A stretch of 64,000 nt of DNA from CALDTK01 sp965215115 (GCA_965215115.1 OZ244050.1:310001-374000); one strand, 5' to 3'. Positions 8,861 through 18,347 are shown, counted from the stretch's first letter. The notes: generated by a model from the letters alone, not told the origin. A program made the numbers and translations.

Positions 8861-11800
8861 ATGAGAATAAAGCATTTACTAGCCTTCGGCCTTACCGTCG
8901 CGCTCGCGCTTGCCGCGCACTCGAGCGCCAATCCCACCTTCCGACTCGCGGCCGCGCCCGTGTCGCTCGCCCCCGTCGACTCCACCCGCGCCGGCGCGCC
9001 CGTCGGGGAAGGGCTCTCCACCCTGGAGGCGAACGACGTGGAGCTCAGCCCCGAGGCCGAGGCCTGGATCGAGGCCCAGCTCGACGCCATGACGCCGGCC
9101 GAGCGCATCGGTCAGCTCTTCGTGGCCCGCGTCCACAGCGACGGTACCCGCGGTAGTCTCGAGGCCGCCACGGCGCTGGTGAGCCAGTACGCCATCGGGG
9201 GAGTGTGCTTCTTTAGCGGCAACCCGGAGGCGCAGGTGCGGTGGACGAATGCCCTCCAGGCGGCTTCCGCCAAAACGCCCTTGCTGGTGAGCATGGACGC
9301 GGAGTGGGGCGTGGCGATGCGGTTCACGGATCAAGTCGCGAGACTCCCCTACCAAATCACGATTGGGGCGGCGAACGACCTGGGGCTCACCCGCGAGATC
9401 GGTCGCGAGACGGGGCGGCAACTACAACGCCTCGGGGTGCACCTGAGCTTCGCGCCCGTGGTCGACCTCAACTCGAACCCCGCCAACCCGGTCATCGGCA
9501 AGCGCTCCCTGGGGGAGGGTCCGACGCGGGTCGGGAGCCTCGGGATGGCGTACGCGCGGGGGCTCGCGGACGCGGGCGTGCTGGCCGTCGCGAAGCACTA
9601 CCCCGGCCACGGCGACACGGACGTGGATTCGCACGTCGACCTACCCGTGATCAACAAGTCCGCCAGGGCGCTCGACACCCTCGAGATGGTGCCCTTCCGG
9701 ATGCTGGCGCAGGACCAGGTGGCGGGCATCATGACCGGCCACCTCGCGGTCCCGAGCATGGACAAGCGCCCGAACCGTCCGGCGAGCCTCAGCGCCGCGG
9801 TCACGGAGGACGTGTTGCGCAAGCGCTGGAAGTACAACGGTCTCATCGTCACCGACGGCCTCGACATGCGGGGCGTCACGAAGCACTTCGGCAAGGGAGA
9901 CCTCGCCGTGGAGGCCCTCCTCGCCGGCAACGACTTGCTCCTGGTCCCGGACGACATCCCCGCGGGCATCGCGGCCGTCGAGCGCGCCCTCAAGACCAAA
10001 CGCCTTACCAAGGCCCGCATCGAGGCTTCGGTGCGCCGCATCCTCGTGGCGAAGTACAGGGCGGGCCTGGGGACGCCCGCGCCGATCAGTGAGGTCAACG
10101 TGCAGGCCGAGGTCGATGCCCCACAAATCGCGGCGCTGAGCGAGCGTCTTTACCGCGCGGCGACCACGATCGTCGAGGTACGGAAGGACCAGCTCCCGAT
10201 CATCGACGTCGCCGGGGCGCGCACGGCCGTCGTTTCGCTTGGCACCGACAAGCTGACCGACTGGCAACGCAGTGTGGCGCGCTACTCGCAGGCGAGCCAG
10301 CCGATCGTTGGGAAGGATCTCACGAGTACCGCCACGGATCGCTGGATCGGGGAACTCGGCAAGTACGACCGCGTGTTGGTGGGCCTCCACGACCTTAGTT
10401 GGCGTGCGTCCGAAGGTTTTGGGCTCCGACCCGAGTACCTGCGCCTGCTCAGGGGCCTCAGCGAGAAGACCCAACTCACGGTGGCCGTGTTCGGCAGTCC
10501 CTACGTGGCCTCGCAGTTGGCGGGCCTCGGCAACGTCATCGTCGCCTACGAGGACGTTCCCCTGGCCCAGAAAGCCGCGGCGGAGGTCGCCTTCGGGGCC
10601 GTCGGTGCGAAGGGTACGCTACCGGTGTCGGCCCGTCCGCAGTTTGCGGTAGGTACGGGCGTGACGACGGCCCCGACGTTTCGACTCCTCTACAGCGAAG
10701 CCGCGAACGCTGGTTTTGGCGAAAGCCGCCTCCGGGACGTGGACCGACTCATGAAGCAGGCCATCGACACGCGGGCGACCCCGGGGGGCGTCGTACTGGC
10801 GGCGCACAACGGGCAGGTCGGCTACCTGAAGGCCTTCGGGGAGTTCACCTACGAGCCCAACGCGGAGCGCGTCGACGTGAACACGGTCTACGACCTGGCC
10901 AGCATCACGAAGGTGGCCGCGTCGACGATCTGCGTCATGCGCCTCCACGAGCAGGGACTCATCAGCGTGTACGACCCCATCGGGATGCACCTGCCGTGGC
11001 TCGCGAACACCAATAAGTCCGGGCTCATCATCCAGGACATCATCGCGCACCAGGCGCGGCTCACGGCGTGGATACCGTTCTTCGAGAAGACCGTCGTGCG
11101 GGACGAGAGCGGCAAGAAGGTGCTGGTGGCGGGGATCTACACTGACAAGCCGCAGACCGGCTACGCCACCTCGGTGACGGAGAAGATGTACATCATGGAC
11201 AGCTACCGCGACACGATGCTGGCCGAGATTGCCGCCTCGGAGTTGCTGCCCGGCAGGGGCTACAAGTACTCCGACCTCGGGTTCTACATCATGGCCGAGC
11301 TCGTGAAGGAGAAGACGGGCCTGCCGCTGGATGTGTACGTCGAGCGGGAGTTCTATCGCCCGCTCGGCCTGCGGACGACGGGCTTCCGGCCGATGGACCG
11401 GATGACGGCCAACTTCACGCCCCCGAGCGAGGCCGACGACTACTGGCGCCAGAGCGTGGTGCAGGGCTACGTGCACGACATGGGTTCGGCGATGCTCGGC
11501 GGCGTGAGCGGCCACGCGGGACTCTTCAGCAGCGCCGGAGACCTGGCCGTGATCGGGCAGATGATGCTCAACGATGGCTTCTACGGCGGCAAGCGGTACT
11601 TCAAGCCCGAGACGGTGCGGCTGTTCACGACCCGCCACCCCGCCAGCACACGCCGCGGTCTCGGCTGGGACATGGCCGAGTTGTCGAGCCGGGGTTCGGA
11701 CAACGTGAGTGAGCTGGCTTCCGCCAAAACCTTCGGCCACCTGGGCTTCACCGGGACAGCCATGTGGGCCGACCCGGCGACGGGTATCCTCTTCATCGTG

Positions 11801-11905
11801 TTGACGAACCGGACCTACCCACGGATGTCGCGCAACGGCTGGCACCGGGACAACTACCGCCCGAGGCTACAGACGGCGGTGTACGAAGCGATGGACGCCC
11901 AGTAG
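8861..11905 (+). CDS. GH3 glycosidase fused to a serine beta-lactamase-like hydrolase
   Basis: A 1014-residue exported fusion. ATG at 8861 gives a signal peptide (MRIKHLLAFGLTVALALAAHSSA). Residues about 60-600 form a GH3 domain of the beta-N-acetylhexosaminidase (NagZ-like) kind, with KHYPGHGD near 245 carrying the His/Asp pair typical of that subgroup and a GH3 C-terminal half. Residues about 620-1014 form a class C beta-lactamase/penicillin-binding-like domain with SITK near 681, YSD near 803 and HLG near 960, matching the S-x-x-K, Y-x-N and H/K-x-G triad. This fusion recurs in Bacteroidota and points to periplasmic turnover of muropeptides. Three mini-hairpin copies lie inside, one in the interdomain linker. 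Confidence 0.93.
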   Translation: MRIKHLLAFGLTVALALAAHSSANPTFRLAAAPVSLAPVDSTRAGAPVGEGLSTLEANDVELSPEAEAWIEAQLDAMTPAERIGQLFVARVHSDGTRGSLEAATALVSQYAIGGVCFFSGNPEAQVRWTNALQAASAKTPLLVSMDAEWGVAMRFTDQVARLPYQITIGAANDLGLTREIGRETGRQLQRLGVHLSFAPVVDLNSNPANPVIGKRSLGEGPTRVGSLGMAYARGLADAGVLAVAKHYPGHGDTDVDSHVDLPVINKSARALDTLEMVPFRMLAQDQVAGIMTGHLAVPSMDKRPNRPASLSAAVTEDVLRKRWKYNGLIVTDGLDMRGVTKHFGKGDLAVEALLAGNDLLLVPDDIPAGIAAVERALKTKRLTKARIEASVRRILVAKYRAGLGTPAPISEVNVQAEVDAPQIAALSERLYRAATTIVEVRKDQLPIIDVAGARTAVVSLGTDKLTDWQRSVARYSQASQPIVGKDLTSTATDRWIGELGKYDRVLVGLHDLSWRASEGFGLRPEYLRLLRGLSEKTQLTVAVFGSPYVASQLAGLGNVIVAYEDVPLAQKAAAEVAFGAVGAKGTLPVSARPQFAVGTGVTTAPTFRLLYSEAANAGFGESRLRDVDRLMKQAIDTRATPGGVVLAAHNGQVGYLKAFGEFTYEPNAERVDVNTVYDLASITKVAASTICVMRLHEQGLISVYDPIGMHLPWLANTNKSGLIIQDIIAHQARLTAWIPFFEKTVVRDESGKKVLVAGIYTDKPQTGYATSVTEKMYIMDSYRDTMLAEIAASELLPGRGYKYSDLGFYIMAELVKEKTGLPLDVYVEREFYRPLGLRTTGFRPMDRMTANFTPPSEADDYWRQSVVQGYVHDMGSAMLGGVSGHAGLFSSAGDLAVIGQMMLNDGFYGGKRYFKPETVRLFTTRHPASTRRGLGWDMAELSSRGSDNVSELASAKTFGHLGFTGTAMWADPATGILFIVLTNRTYPRMSRNGWHRDNYRPRLQTAVYEAMDAQ
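9262..9275 (-). repeat. GNAA mini-hairpin motif copy
   Basis: TTTTGGCGGAAGCC on the minus strand, loop GGAA, within the GH3 domain. Confidence 0.85.
10714..10727 (+). repeat. GNAA mini-hairpin motif copy
   Basis: Exact consensus in the linker between the GH3 and serine-hydrolase domains (read as FGES). Confidence 0.9.
11716..11729 (-). repeat. GNAA mini-hairpin motif copy
   Basis: Loop GGAA, within the serine-hydrolase domain. Confidence 0.85.
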
Positions 11906-12051
11906 GAGGACTCAGCGGCCCGTAGGTCTGGGTTCTGGCGTAGCCGGTTTGACGCCGAGCGAAGCGAAGGCGGTCGGGCCGGCGAACTATCACCCCGAAC
12001 ATTTACCCCAAAAAACGCCTTACCCCAAGCTACACCAGCCACTCCAAAGCC

Positions 12052-12549
12052 ATGACTATCAAGTATTTCGTTTTGGCGACAAGCCTCCTCGCCGCGGGGA
12101 CGGCGCTCTCCCAAAACACCACCACCTCCGGCGATCTCAGTATCCAGCCCACCGTCGTTGCCCCGGGCTCCATCCTCAACTCGGGACAGAACCCAACCAA
12201 CGTCGACGGCCCGCCCGCACCTGTCAGCGACCGGTCCGTGAAACCCGCCGGCGCTGCCATTGACGCGAGCTCCGAGCGTCGCGAACCGAACCAAACCCTG
12301 AACGCGACCTCCCCGCGCGTGCCCCTCGGCAATACCCGCCCCATCAACGAGAGGATCGACCAGCCCGTCCCCCTGGGCGCCAACGACAACGGCTACCGGC
12401 CTTCCAGCTCGAGCGGGTACTACGACAACTCCGTCGACCGGAAGGACAGGGAGGTTGCCCCGAGTATCACCACCCCACCGGCCCCGGTAGACCCGATTCG
12501 CCCGACTACCCCACCGGGGGTCATGAATCCCCCCGGTGATCCCGACTAA
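12052..12549 (+). CDS. Small proline-rich secreted protein, unknown function
   Basis: 165 residues starting MTIKYFVLATSLLAAGTALSQ, a clear signal peptide. The mature part is low in hydrophobics and rich in Pro, Asn, Ser and Asp, and probably disordered; it contains repeated SxxPT/PxPV-like turns. I do not recognise a family. The signal-peptide codons contain a five-base-loop variant of the mini-hairpin motif (12071-12085). It is followed at once by a terminator, so the mRNA is probably monocistronic. The next gene also encodes a small disordered secreted protein, and the two may be distant relatives. Confidence 0.75.
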   Translation: MTIKYFVLATSLLAAGTALSQNTTTSGDLSIQPTVVAPGSILNSGQNPTNVDGPPAPVSDRSVKPAGAAIDASSERREPNQTLNATSPRVPLGNTRPINERIDQPVPLGANDNGYRPSSSSGYYDNSVDRKDREVAPSITTPPAPVDPIRPTTPPGVMNPPGDPD

Positions 12550-12571
12550 AGGACTGCGCCACACATAAATC

Positions 12572-12617
12572 AAGGCCCGTTAGGTTTGCGACCAATCGCA
12601 GACGTGACGGGCCTTTT
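12572..12617 (+). terminator. Rho-independent terminator
   Basis: AAGGCCCGT (12572-12580) pairs with ACGGGCCTT (12607-12615), with an inner TGCGA/TCGCA stem in the loop and a T-run after the stem. Confidence 0.85.
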
Positions 12618-12709
12618 GGTTCGAAGTGTTAAAATTTGGCTCATCCGGGATTGTCGGCCAGCCGACATCGTTTAAGCTCCGACATTCACACTTCAATAAA
12701 ACCAAAACT

Positions 12710-13036
12710 ATGAAGTCTTTCATTTTCGGCACTACGTTCGTGCTCCTCGGCGCCGTGGGGGCCACCGCGCAAGTCGTGGACTCGACCGACCGCGATGCCC
12801 TCGACGTGACCCCGGAGCGCGAGGTCATGGAGGAGCCCGCCGTCGACCCGGCGACGCCCTCGGAGTTCGAGCGCGGCGACATGCGTTCGCCGGACACCAT
12901 GCAGGTCGACAGCACCTCGCTCTCCCCGGAGGATGGCGACCCGCAGACCAGTCGGTACCACAACCCTCAGCCCGCCAGGCAGCCTGCGCCCAATGAGCGC
13001 GTCAAGCCGCAACGGCCCAACGGCGTGCCGGAGTAA
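12710..13036 (+). CDS. Small acidic secreted protein, unknown function
   Basis: 108 residues. ATG at 12710 gives the signal peptide MKSFIFGTTFVLLGAVGATAQ. The mature chain is acidic, rich in Asp, Glu, Pro and Thr, ends in a basic proline-rich tail, and lacks predicted core structure. No family is recognised. It converges with the minus-strand GMC oxidoreductase gene, the two stop codons being about 25 bp apart. Confidence 0.7.
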   Translation: MKSFIFGTTFVLLGAVGATAQVVDSTDRDALDVTPEREVMEEPAVDPATPSEFERGDMRSPDTMQVDSTSLSPEDGDPQTSRYHNPQPARQPAPNERVKPQRPNGVPE

Positions 13037-13063
13037 GAGTAAGGTGCCTCAGGGCCCCCCTGC

Positions 13064-14680
13064 TCAGACCAAGAGCCCTGGCGTCGTGACGCGCGCATCG
13101 AGCGTGTCGAGGCCAGCTACCGTACCCGCTCCAGGCACTTGCTGCCCGGGGCGGGTACTTTCGTTTACGAGGGGCGCGTAGCCCATCGAGGTCCGCAGGT
13201 GATCACTCACGCGGATGCCGTTGGCGATGATGGTCAGCGTGAGGTTGACGGCCCCCATGCCGGGCATGAAGCTCGAGTCCACGACGTAAAGGTTGTCGTA
13301 GGCGTGCATGCGGCAGTCGAGGTCGATGACGCTGGTGTCGGGGCTTTCGCCAAAAACGGCCGTGCCCGCCTGGTGCCACAGGGTCTCGATGCCCATGGTG
13401 CGGACCATGAAGTTGTAGTCGCCCGTCTCGCGCAGGTGCGAGATCCAGGTCTCGATGAGCTCCTTGTGGGGCTGGCGATTGTTGGGGCGGAAGTCGAGCG
13501 CCGGGCGGCCGTCGGACTGCAGCTTGACGCGATTGCTCGGATCGGGCAGGTCGTCCGTCGTGAGCCACCAGTCGATGGCGTGCGCGGCCATGTACTGAAA
13601 CTGCGCGTCGGGCGCGTCGGTGCCGGCGAAGCTCTTGAGCCGCTGCCAGGGGGCCTTGCCGGTGAGCTGCACGGCGCCGAGGCCGTAGGTCTGGTGCGGA
13701 TTGGGGCCTCGGTGGTAGTAGTCGTGAAAGCCGAGCGTCTTCTGGAACACGGTTTCGTTCGGACGCGCGCTGATGGCCGTGAGGCCGGAGTGATTGTGTT
13801 TCATGAGGTTGCGGCCGAGCAGGCCACTCCGGTCGCTGAGCCCGGAGCGCAGCAAGAGCGCAGCGGAGTTGACGGCGCCGCAACTCACGACCACGGTATC
13901 GGCCTTCAGTTCGTAAGCCTTACCCTCGACCGTCACGCGGACCGTGTCGATGCGGCCGGATTTGGCCTCCAGGCGGTCGACGTAGGCATTCGTCCACAAC
14001 TCTACGTTGTCGTACGCCAGGGCGGGGCGTACGCCGGCGGTCTCGGCGTCCTGCTTCGCGTGTAGCATGCAGGGGTACGGATCGCAGGTGCTGCAGCGGA
14101 TGCAGGGGCGCAAGTTCGGCTGACGGATGTCCCGGTTGAGCGACAGCGTCGAGTGAATGGGCCTGAGGCCCTGCGCCGCGAGTTCGTCGGCGGCTTCCTG
14201 GATGCGGGGCTCGTGCGGCATGGCCCCGAAGGGGAAGTCCCCGCCGGAGTGCGGGGGCTCGGTCTCGTCCTCGCCGAGTCGGCCGTGGATGCAGTACCAA
14301 TCCTCGGCCAGGGTGTAGTACTTTTCGTACTCGGCGTAGTCGAGGGCCCAGGCGGGGCTAATGCCGTCGGGCCAGCGTTGTTCGCCGAAGTCTTCGGTCC
14401 GCATCCGCATCAAGACCGCCCCGTAGACCTTCGTATTGCCGCCGACGCGGTAGTAGGCCTGCGGGAGGAAGGGCGCGCCTTTCTCGTGGTCGAACCACTC
14501 CTCCTCGATTTGGTAGCCGCGGTTGAGGAAGATGTGGTTGGGGTCCCAGTTTTGCGGCTCACGCGGTAAAAAGTCGCCGCGCTCGAGGATAAGTATCTTT
14601 TTGCCGGTGTTAGCGAGGCTACGCGCCACGGTAGATCCACCGGCCCCAGAGCCGATGATGATGATGTCGTAGTCGATCAC
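13064..14680 (-). CDS. GMC-family FAD-dependent oxidoreductase
   Basis: 538 residues, cytoplasmic or exported without an obvious signal peptide. The N-terminus has the ADP-binding Rossmann motif IIIIGSGAGGS at residues 5-15 and LILERG at the end of the second strand. A GMC signature-like VGGNTKVYGA follows near 78. The C-terminus has the FAD-contacting block VVDSSFMPGMGAVNLTLTI. Near residues 190-203 is a cysteine cluster, CIRCSTCDPYPC, seen in a subset of GMC enzymes. It probably oxidises an alcohol or sugar; the substrate is unknown. A mini-hairpin copy lies near the 3' end (13342). Confidence 0.9.
   Translation of the reverse strand: MIDYDIIIIGSGAGGSTVARSLANTGKKILILERGDFLPREPQNWDPNHIFLNRGYQIEEEWFDHEKGAPFLPQAYYRVGGNTKVYGAVLMRMRTEDFGEQRWPDGISPAWALDYAEYEKYYTLAEDWYCIHGRLGEDETEPPHSGGDFPFGAMPHEPRIQEAADELAAQGLRPIHSTLSLNRDIRQPNLRPCIRCSTCDPYPCMLHAKQDAETAGVRPALAYDNVELWTNAYVDRLEAKSGRIDTVRVTVEGKAYELKADTVVVSCGAVNSAALLLRSGLSDRSGLLGRNLMKHNHSGLTAISARPNETVFQKTLGFHDYYHRGPNPHQTYGLGAVQLTGKAPWQRLKSFAGTDAPDAQFQYMAAHAIDWWLTTDDLPDPSNRVKLQSDGRPALDFRPNNRQPHKELIETWISHLRETGDYNFMVRTMGIETLWHQAGTAVFGESPDTSVIDLDCRMHAYDNLYVVDSSFMPGMGAVNLTLTIIANGIRVSDHLRTSMGYAPLVNESTRPGQQVPGAGTVAGLDTLDARVTTPGLLV
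13342..13355 (-). repeat. GNAA mini-hairpin motif copy
   Basis: Exact consensus on the minus strand, within the GMC gene. Confidence 0.9.
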
Positions 14681-14724
14681 TGAATTTCATGACTTGGGTG
14701 CGGACTATTAATAAGCCGCGGCCG

Positions 14725-16311
14725 CTATGGTTCCGTCTCGCCGACGGCCACCGCGGTTTTGTCCCAGTCTACCTTCGGGGACTTGTAGTAGTCTATTCCG
14801 GCGTCCTCCATCTGAGGCGCGTGTGCGGCGAGTCGTGTGCGGTACGTCTCCCAGTCGCGGTCCTCCCGTTGGCTCCAGGCAATCTCGGCGATCCCGAGCA
14901 AGCGCGGGAACATCAGATAGTCGATGTCCTCGCGCGTGACGACGGTCTCGCTCCACAGGGGCGCCTCGACGCCGAGGATGCTCTTCTCTGGCACCTCCCC
15001 GATGACGGTGGTCGGGTCCCAGTCGTAGCCACGGTCCACGTCGATGTAGCTGGCCCAGTGCAGGCCGATGCGCGAGGTCGAGTCGTACTGCATGTCGACG
15101 TAGGCGTACTTCGAGGGCGACATGATGACTTTGTGGCCCGCGGCGATTGCCTTCTGGGCGTTCTCTTCGCTGTGCCACATCTGCACGATCGCCGAGCCGT
15201 CCAGCTTGACGTTGGCCACCTCGTCCCAACCGATCATCCGCTTCCCGGTGGCGCGTACCATCGGTTCGATCTCCTTCATGAAGGTGTCGAAGTCCTCGTC
15301 GGTCGTCGAGCGGCTCTCGTCGCCGCCGAGGTGGAGGTAGGGGCCGGGCGTGATGGCGGCCACCTCTGCGATGACGGTTTGCATGAACTGCGTCACCGCG
15401 GGCTGCCCGATGCAGAGGGTACTGAAACCCACCTCGGTGCCCTCGTACAGGTCGGTGTTCGCGCCCTTGCAGGCCAGCTCCGGGTAGCTCGCCAGCGCGG
15501 CCTGCGTGTGGCCGGGTACGTCTACCTCCGGCACGATGGTCACGTAGTGCTCGGCGGCGTACCGCACGATCTCCTCGTAGTCCGCCTGCGTGAGGAAGCC
15601 GCCGCCCTCCCCGCCGACCTGCGTACTGCCGCCGTACTCGGTGAGCCTGGGGTAGCCCTTGATCTCGATGCGCCAGCCCTGGTCGTCGGTGAGGTGCAGG
15701 TGCAGCGCGTTCATCTTGTACCCCGACATGATGTTGATGAGGCGGCGGATCTCAGCCGGTTTGTGGAAGTGCCGCGCGATGTCGAGCATGATGGCGCGGT
15801 ACGCGTAGCGCGGGGCGTCGACGATCGTGCCGGCGGCGAGGACCCCGTTGGCTTCCTGCGCCTGGAACATCAGCTGTCGCAGGGTCTGGAGGCCGTAGAA
15901 GTACCCGGCTTCCTTGCTGGCGTAGAGCTTGACGCCTTCCGGCAAAACTTCCAGGCGGTAGGCTTCCTCTCCGAGGAGTTGGTCGGCGATGAGTCGGACG
16001 GTGGCACCCTCGGCGGGGGCCTGCGGGAGGACCCGGCCCGGGAGAATGGCGCTGAACCGCTCGAGCACCTCTTCGCTCACGCCGCCGTCGGTGCTCATGC
16101 CCTTGAGGTCGGCGAGGTTGATCCCGCCCTCCCCGGCCGTCATTTCGTTCGGTACGGGGATGAGGGCGAGCTGATCGAACGATAGGTCGGGGAGGGTAGT
16201 CGCCGCGTCGGTCTTACACGAAGTACTAAACGCGACGCCACAGAGGGCGGCGATGCCCAGTATGATGGTGCGCAGCGCGGTAGGACGGCGGTTGGCGGGA
16301 TTGGCCTGCAT
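14725..16311 (-). CDS. Beta-N-acetylhexosaminidase lipoprotein, GH20
   Basis: Removes terminal N-acetylhexosamine from glycans at the envelope. ATG at 16311 gives MQANPANRRP, a hydrophobic stretch and lipobox FSTSC, so it is probably a lipoprotein. A GH20b domain follows (IPVPNEM, then EAYRLEV). The catalytic TIM barrel carries LHLTDDQGWRIEIK, EVDVPGHTQA and the catalytic Asp-Glu pair in HLGGDES near residue 330, then WDE. Residue spacing is normal for Bacteroidota GH20. The M23 gene lies 71 bp upstream on the same strand, so co-transcription is possible. Confidence 0.94.
   Translation of the reverse strand: MQANPANRRPTALRTIILGIAALCGVAFSTSCKTDAATTLPDLSFDQLALIPVPNEMTAGEGGINLADLKGMSTDGGVSEEVLERFSAILPGRVLPQAPAEGATVRLIADQLLGEEAYRLEVLPEGVKLYASKEAGYFYGLQTLRQLMFQAQEANGVLAAGTIVDAPRYAYRAIMLDIARHFHKPAEIRRLINIMSGYKMNALHLHLTDDQGWRIEIKGYPRLTEYGGSTQVGGEGGGFLTQADYEEIVRYAAEHYVTIVPEVDVPGHTQAALASYPELACKGANTDLYEGTEVGFSTLCIGQPAVTQFMQTVIAEVAAITPGPYLHLGGDESRSTTDEDFDTFMKEIEPMVRATGKRMIGWDEVANVKLDGSAIVQMWHSEENAQKAIAAGHKVIMSPSKYAYVDMQYDSTSRIGLHWASYIDVDRGYDWDPTTVIGEVPEKSILGVEAPLWSETVVTREDIDYLMFPRLLGIAEIAWSQREDRDWETYRTRLAAHAPQMEDAGIDYYKSPKVDWDKTAVAVGETEP
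15934..15947 (-). repeat. GNAA mini-hairpin motif copy
   Basis: TTTTGCCGGAAGGC on the minus strand: swapped stem GCC/GGC with loop GGAA, in the GH20 gene. Confidence 0.85.
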
Positions 16312-16382
16312 GGGGGCGGGTGTTAGGTGGACGCAAGCTAATGAAGTAGGGGATACGCAGAAGCGTGAGCTTCGCAGGTCAA

Positions 16383-17696
16383 CTACAGCCACCCTACCCT
16401 ACCCCCGCTCGTACGAACGAACCGCGCCTGCGCGGTGCCCGTCGCCAGCACCTCCACGCGCTCCCCGCCCGGCACTTCGGCGACCGCGGGTGCGTCCTCC
16501 GCTTCGGACGCCCTGAGGTAACTAGGCTCATCCACCGGGACCGTCCGCAAAGGTTGCGCCCGCGACTCCAGGACCCGGCCCGCGAGGACTACGCTCCGCC
16601 CGTCCGCCAGGCCGACGATACTCCGGTCGTCGATGAGCGCCAGCACGCGGGTGTACTGTTTTGCCGAAAGGCGCTGCGCCCCGCTGCCGACGTCGCGTCT
16701 GAGTCTGCCGCCCTGGGCCACCGTGAAGCCCAGCTTGGGACTACGCCCCGGGACGGACGGCGCGGCGACGAAGGGCAGCGGGTCCATCGCGCCGCCGCGG
16801 CCGTAGACGCCGAAGTGCAGGTGCGGCGGCGTGGTGCGGGCGTTGCCGGTGTTGCCGACCGTCCCGAGGGTATCGCCGGGGCGGACGACCGTACCCTGGG
16901 TGACGTACTGGCTGTCGAGGTGTGCGTAGTACAGGGACACGGGGGCGGCGGCCAGGCGCACCCAAACTTGTTTGCCGCCGAGCCCGGCGTCGCGTACGCG
17001 CGTGACGACCCCTGCGCCGGACGCGACCAGGGGCGTGCCGCGGGCCCGGAAGATATCGATGCCCTCGTGGCGCCGCCGCCCGCCGTCGCGGTCGACGCCC
17101 CAACGACTGCCGACGGCGCGTTCGGTGGCGCCGGACACGGGGAAGGCGGTGAGGAGCGGCGTGCTGCCGAGACGCAGGGTGACGTTGCCGAGCGAAAGGG
17201 GCGTGGCCTCGATGCGGACCAGCAGGCGGTGGTCGCGGTCGACGTCGAGCTCGAGGGTGTCGCGACCGGGTGCGAGTGCGCGCAAGAAAACCGGTGTGGT
17301 GTCGGCGGGAGCGGTGAGTTCGTAGAGTTCCACGATCGCGGGGCCGCCGGAGAGGTGGCTGGAGAGCTGCCAGTCGAGCCGCCGGCCGCGGGGGAGCGCG
17401 AAGGAGAGCGCGACGGCGTTGGGGCGACCCTCGGAGAAGTAGGCCACCGTGGCGGTAGGGACCTCGACCGGGGTAGCGCTACGGAGGGCACTGTCGCCGA
17501 CGGACAACCAGGCCCGCCCATAGGCGCTCGAGTCGTAGCCGGTCGCCGACCACTGCCGCAACATCGCCTCCCGGGGCGTCGGGGAGACGCCGACGCGCGT
17601 GAGGAGCTTGGCCCACGGCGCACGTTCGGGGTGGGCGGCGAAGAACCAGCCTGTCGCAGCGACGATGGCGAGGAGCCAGGGGAAGAGTTGACGCAT
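16383..17696 (-). CDS. M23 (LytM) family metallopeptidase
   Basis: Predicted periplasmic zinc endopeptidase acting on peptidoglycan cross-bridges or another peptide. I prefer the ATG giving MRQLFPWLLAIVAATGWFFA, a membrane anchor or signal, over a TTG five codons upstream. A beta-rich domain occupies about 80-190. The M23 domain has HEGIDIF near residue 211, a YYAHLDSQY strand and PPHLHFGVY near 294, so the zinc ligands H-x3-D and H-x-H are present. The last 60 residues form an SH3-like module (RVGWL at the end). It precedes the GH20 gene on the same strand. Confidence 0.92.
   Translation of the reverse strand: MRQLFPWLLAIVAATGWFFAAHPERAPWAKLLTRVGVSPTPREAMLRQWSATGYDSSAYGRAWLSVGDSALRSATPVEVPTATVAYFSEGRPNAVALSFALPRGRRLDWQLSSHLSGGPAIVELYELTAPADTTPVFLRALAPGRDTLELDVDRDHRLLVRIEATPLSLGNVTLRLGSTPLLTAFPVSGATERAVGSRWGVDRDGGRRRHEGIDIFRARGTPLVASGAGVVTRVRDAGLGGKQVWVRLAAAPVSLYYAHLDSQYVTQGTVVRPGDTLGTVGNTGNARTTPPHLHFGVYGRGGAMDPLPFVAAPSVPGRSPKLGFTVAQGGRLRRDVGSGAQRLSAKQYTRVLALIDDRSIVGLADGRSVVLAGRVLESRAQPLRTVPVDEPSYLRASEAEDAPAVAEVPGGERVEVLATGTAQARFVRTSGGRVGWL
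16669..16682 (+). repeat. GNAA mini-hairpin motif copy
   Basis: TTTTGCCGAAAGGC, swapped stem GCC/GGC, antisense within the M23 gene. Confidence 0.85.
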
Positions 17697-17773
17697 CGTG
17701 TGCAAGGTCAACGCCCCGGGGGTGGTTTGTGATTTGTCGGGGGCGAGGGCCGCGCGACTGGCTCGCCGTCACG

Positions 17774-17810
17774 AAAAAGCCCCACCGATCCGCGAGCGGA
17801 AGAGTGGGGC
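17774..17810 (-). terminator. Rho-independent terminator (minus strand)
   Basis: GCCCCAC and GTGGGGC arms (17779-17785 and 17804-17810) followed on the minus strand by five T. It sits downstream of the small membrane protein gene at 17950-18102. Confidence 0.8.
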
Positions 17811-17949
17811 CCGGTGGCTCGGCGCAGGGTCATCCCCGCGGCGAGCGCTAAGCTTCTAGGAGGTTTGAGGTCTGGGGTTTCACCTCCGGCGCTGGGGCGC
17901 CGCGGGAAGGGGTTTTGGGGTTAACGTTTTGACTCGCGGCCTAGGGCAA

Positions 17950-18102
17950 CTACGACGCGGCGCCGACGACGACCTCGGTGCGGTCGCCGGTGCTCGGGAC
18001 CTCCTTGGCGACCTTGCCGGTGGGCACGCCCATGACGGCGTAGGAGAGGACGGCGGCGAGGGTGAGGACGCCAATGGCGCGGAAGCGGTTCTCGGTATTC
18101 AT
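17950..18102 (-). CDS. 50-residue single-pass membrane protein
   Basis: Starts MNTENRFRAIGVLTLAAVLSYAV, one predicted membrane helix at residues 9-25, followed by a short polar tail. It is too short for a family call. Support for a real gene is a good -7 element upstream (18151-18158) and a strong terminator 140 bp downstream. Function unknown; a small membrane regulator or entericidin-like peptide are possibilities. Confidence 0.55.
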   Translation of the reverse strand: MNTENRFRAIGVLTLAAVLSYAVMGVPTGKVAKEVPSTGDRTEVVVGAAS

Positions 18103-18150
18103 GGCTTCGATGTTTGGGGGGTGGTGACCACCCGTTGTTTTTTGGGGTTG

Positions 18151-18158
18151 CAAAAGTA
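18151..18158 (-). promoter_or_regulatory. Bacteroidota-type -7 element
   Basis: On the minus strand the site reads TACTTTTG, a full match to TAnnTTTG, with TTG about 20 nt upstream. It lies 49 nt before the start codon of the 50-residue membrane protein gene. Confidence 0.45.
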
Positions 18159-18297
18159 CTCCCACACAAACATGGCGCGCAAGCCAATGTTCTCCTAACT
18201 CTCTAAAAAATAGCTAGTTACGAATCGATATCGCAGGACAAAATTGCCCCTCCGCCACGCTTCGCCAACGAAAGCACAGCGGGCCGGAGGAGGGAGG

Positions 18298-18311
18298 TTT
18301 TGGCGAAAGCC
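18298..18311 (+). repeat. GNAA mini-hairpin motif copy nested in a larger stem
   Basis: Exact consensus in intergenic DNA. GGAGGG at 18289-18294 and CCCTCC at 18313-18318 flank it, so the mini-hairpin could cap a longer stem. Confidence 0.9.
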
Positions 18312-18347
18312 GCCCTCCGAAGCTCGGCCAAATAAAATTTTGTTAGC

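Noticed and set aside
14549..14565. TTTT-GCG with CGC after five bases in the GMC gene as another motif copy
   Set aside because: The loop does not fit the GNAA or GNNA pattern; a 3-bp stem after a T-run can occur by chance.
14689..16185. 498-codon plus-strand frame opposite GH20
   Set aside because: Antisense of a clear GH20 gene with catalytic residues; no independent support.
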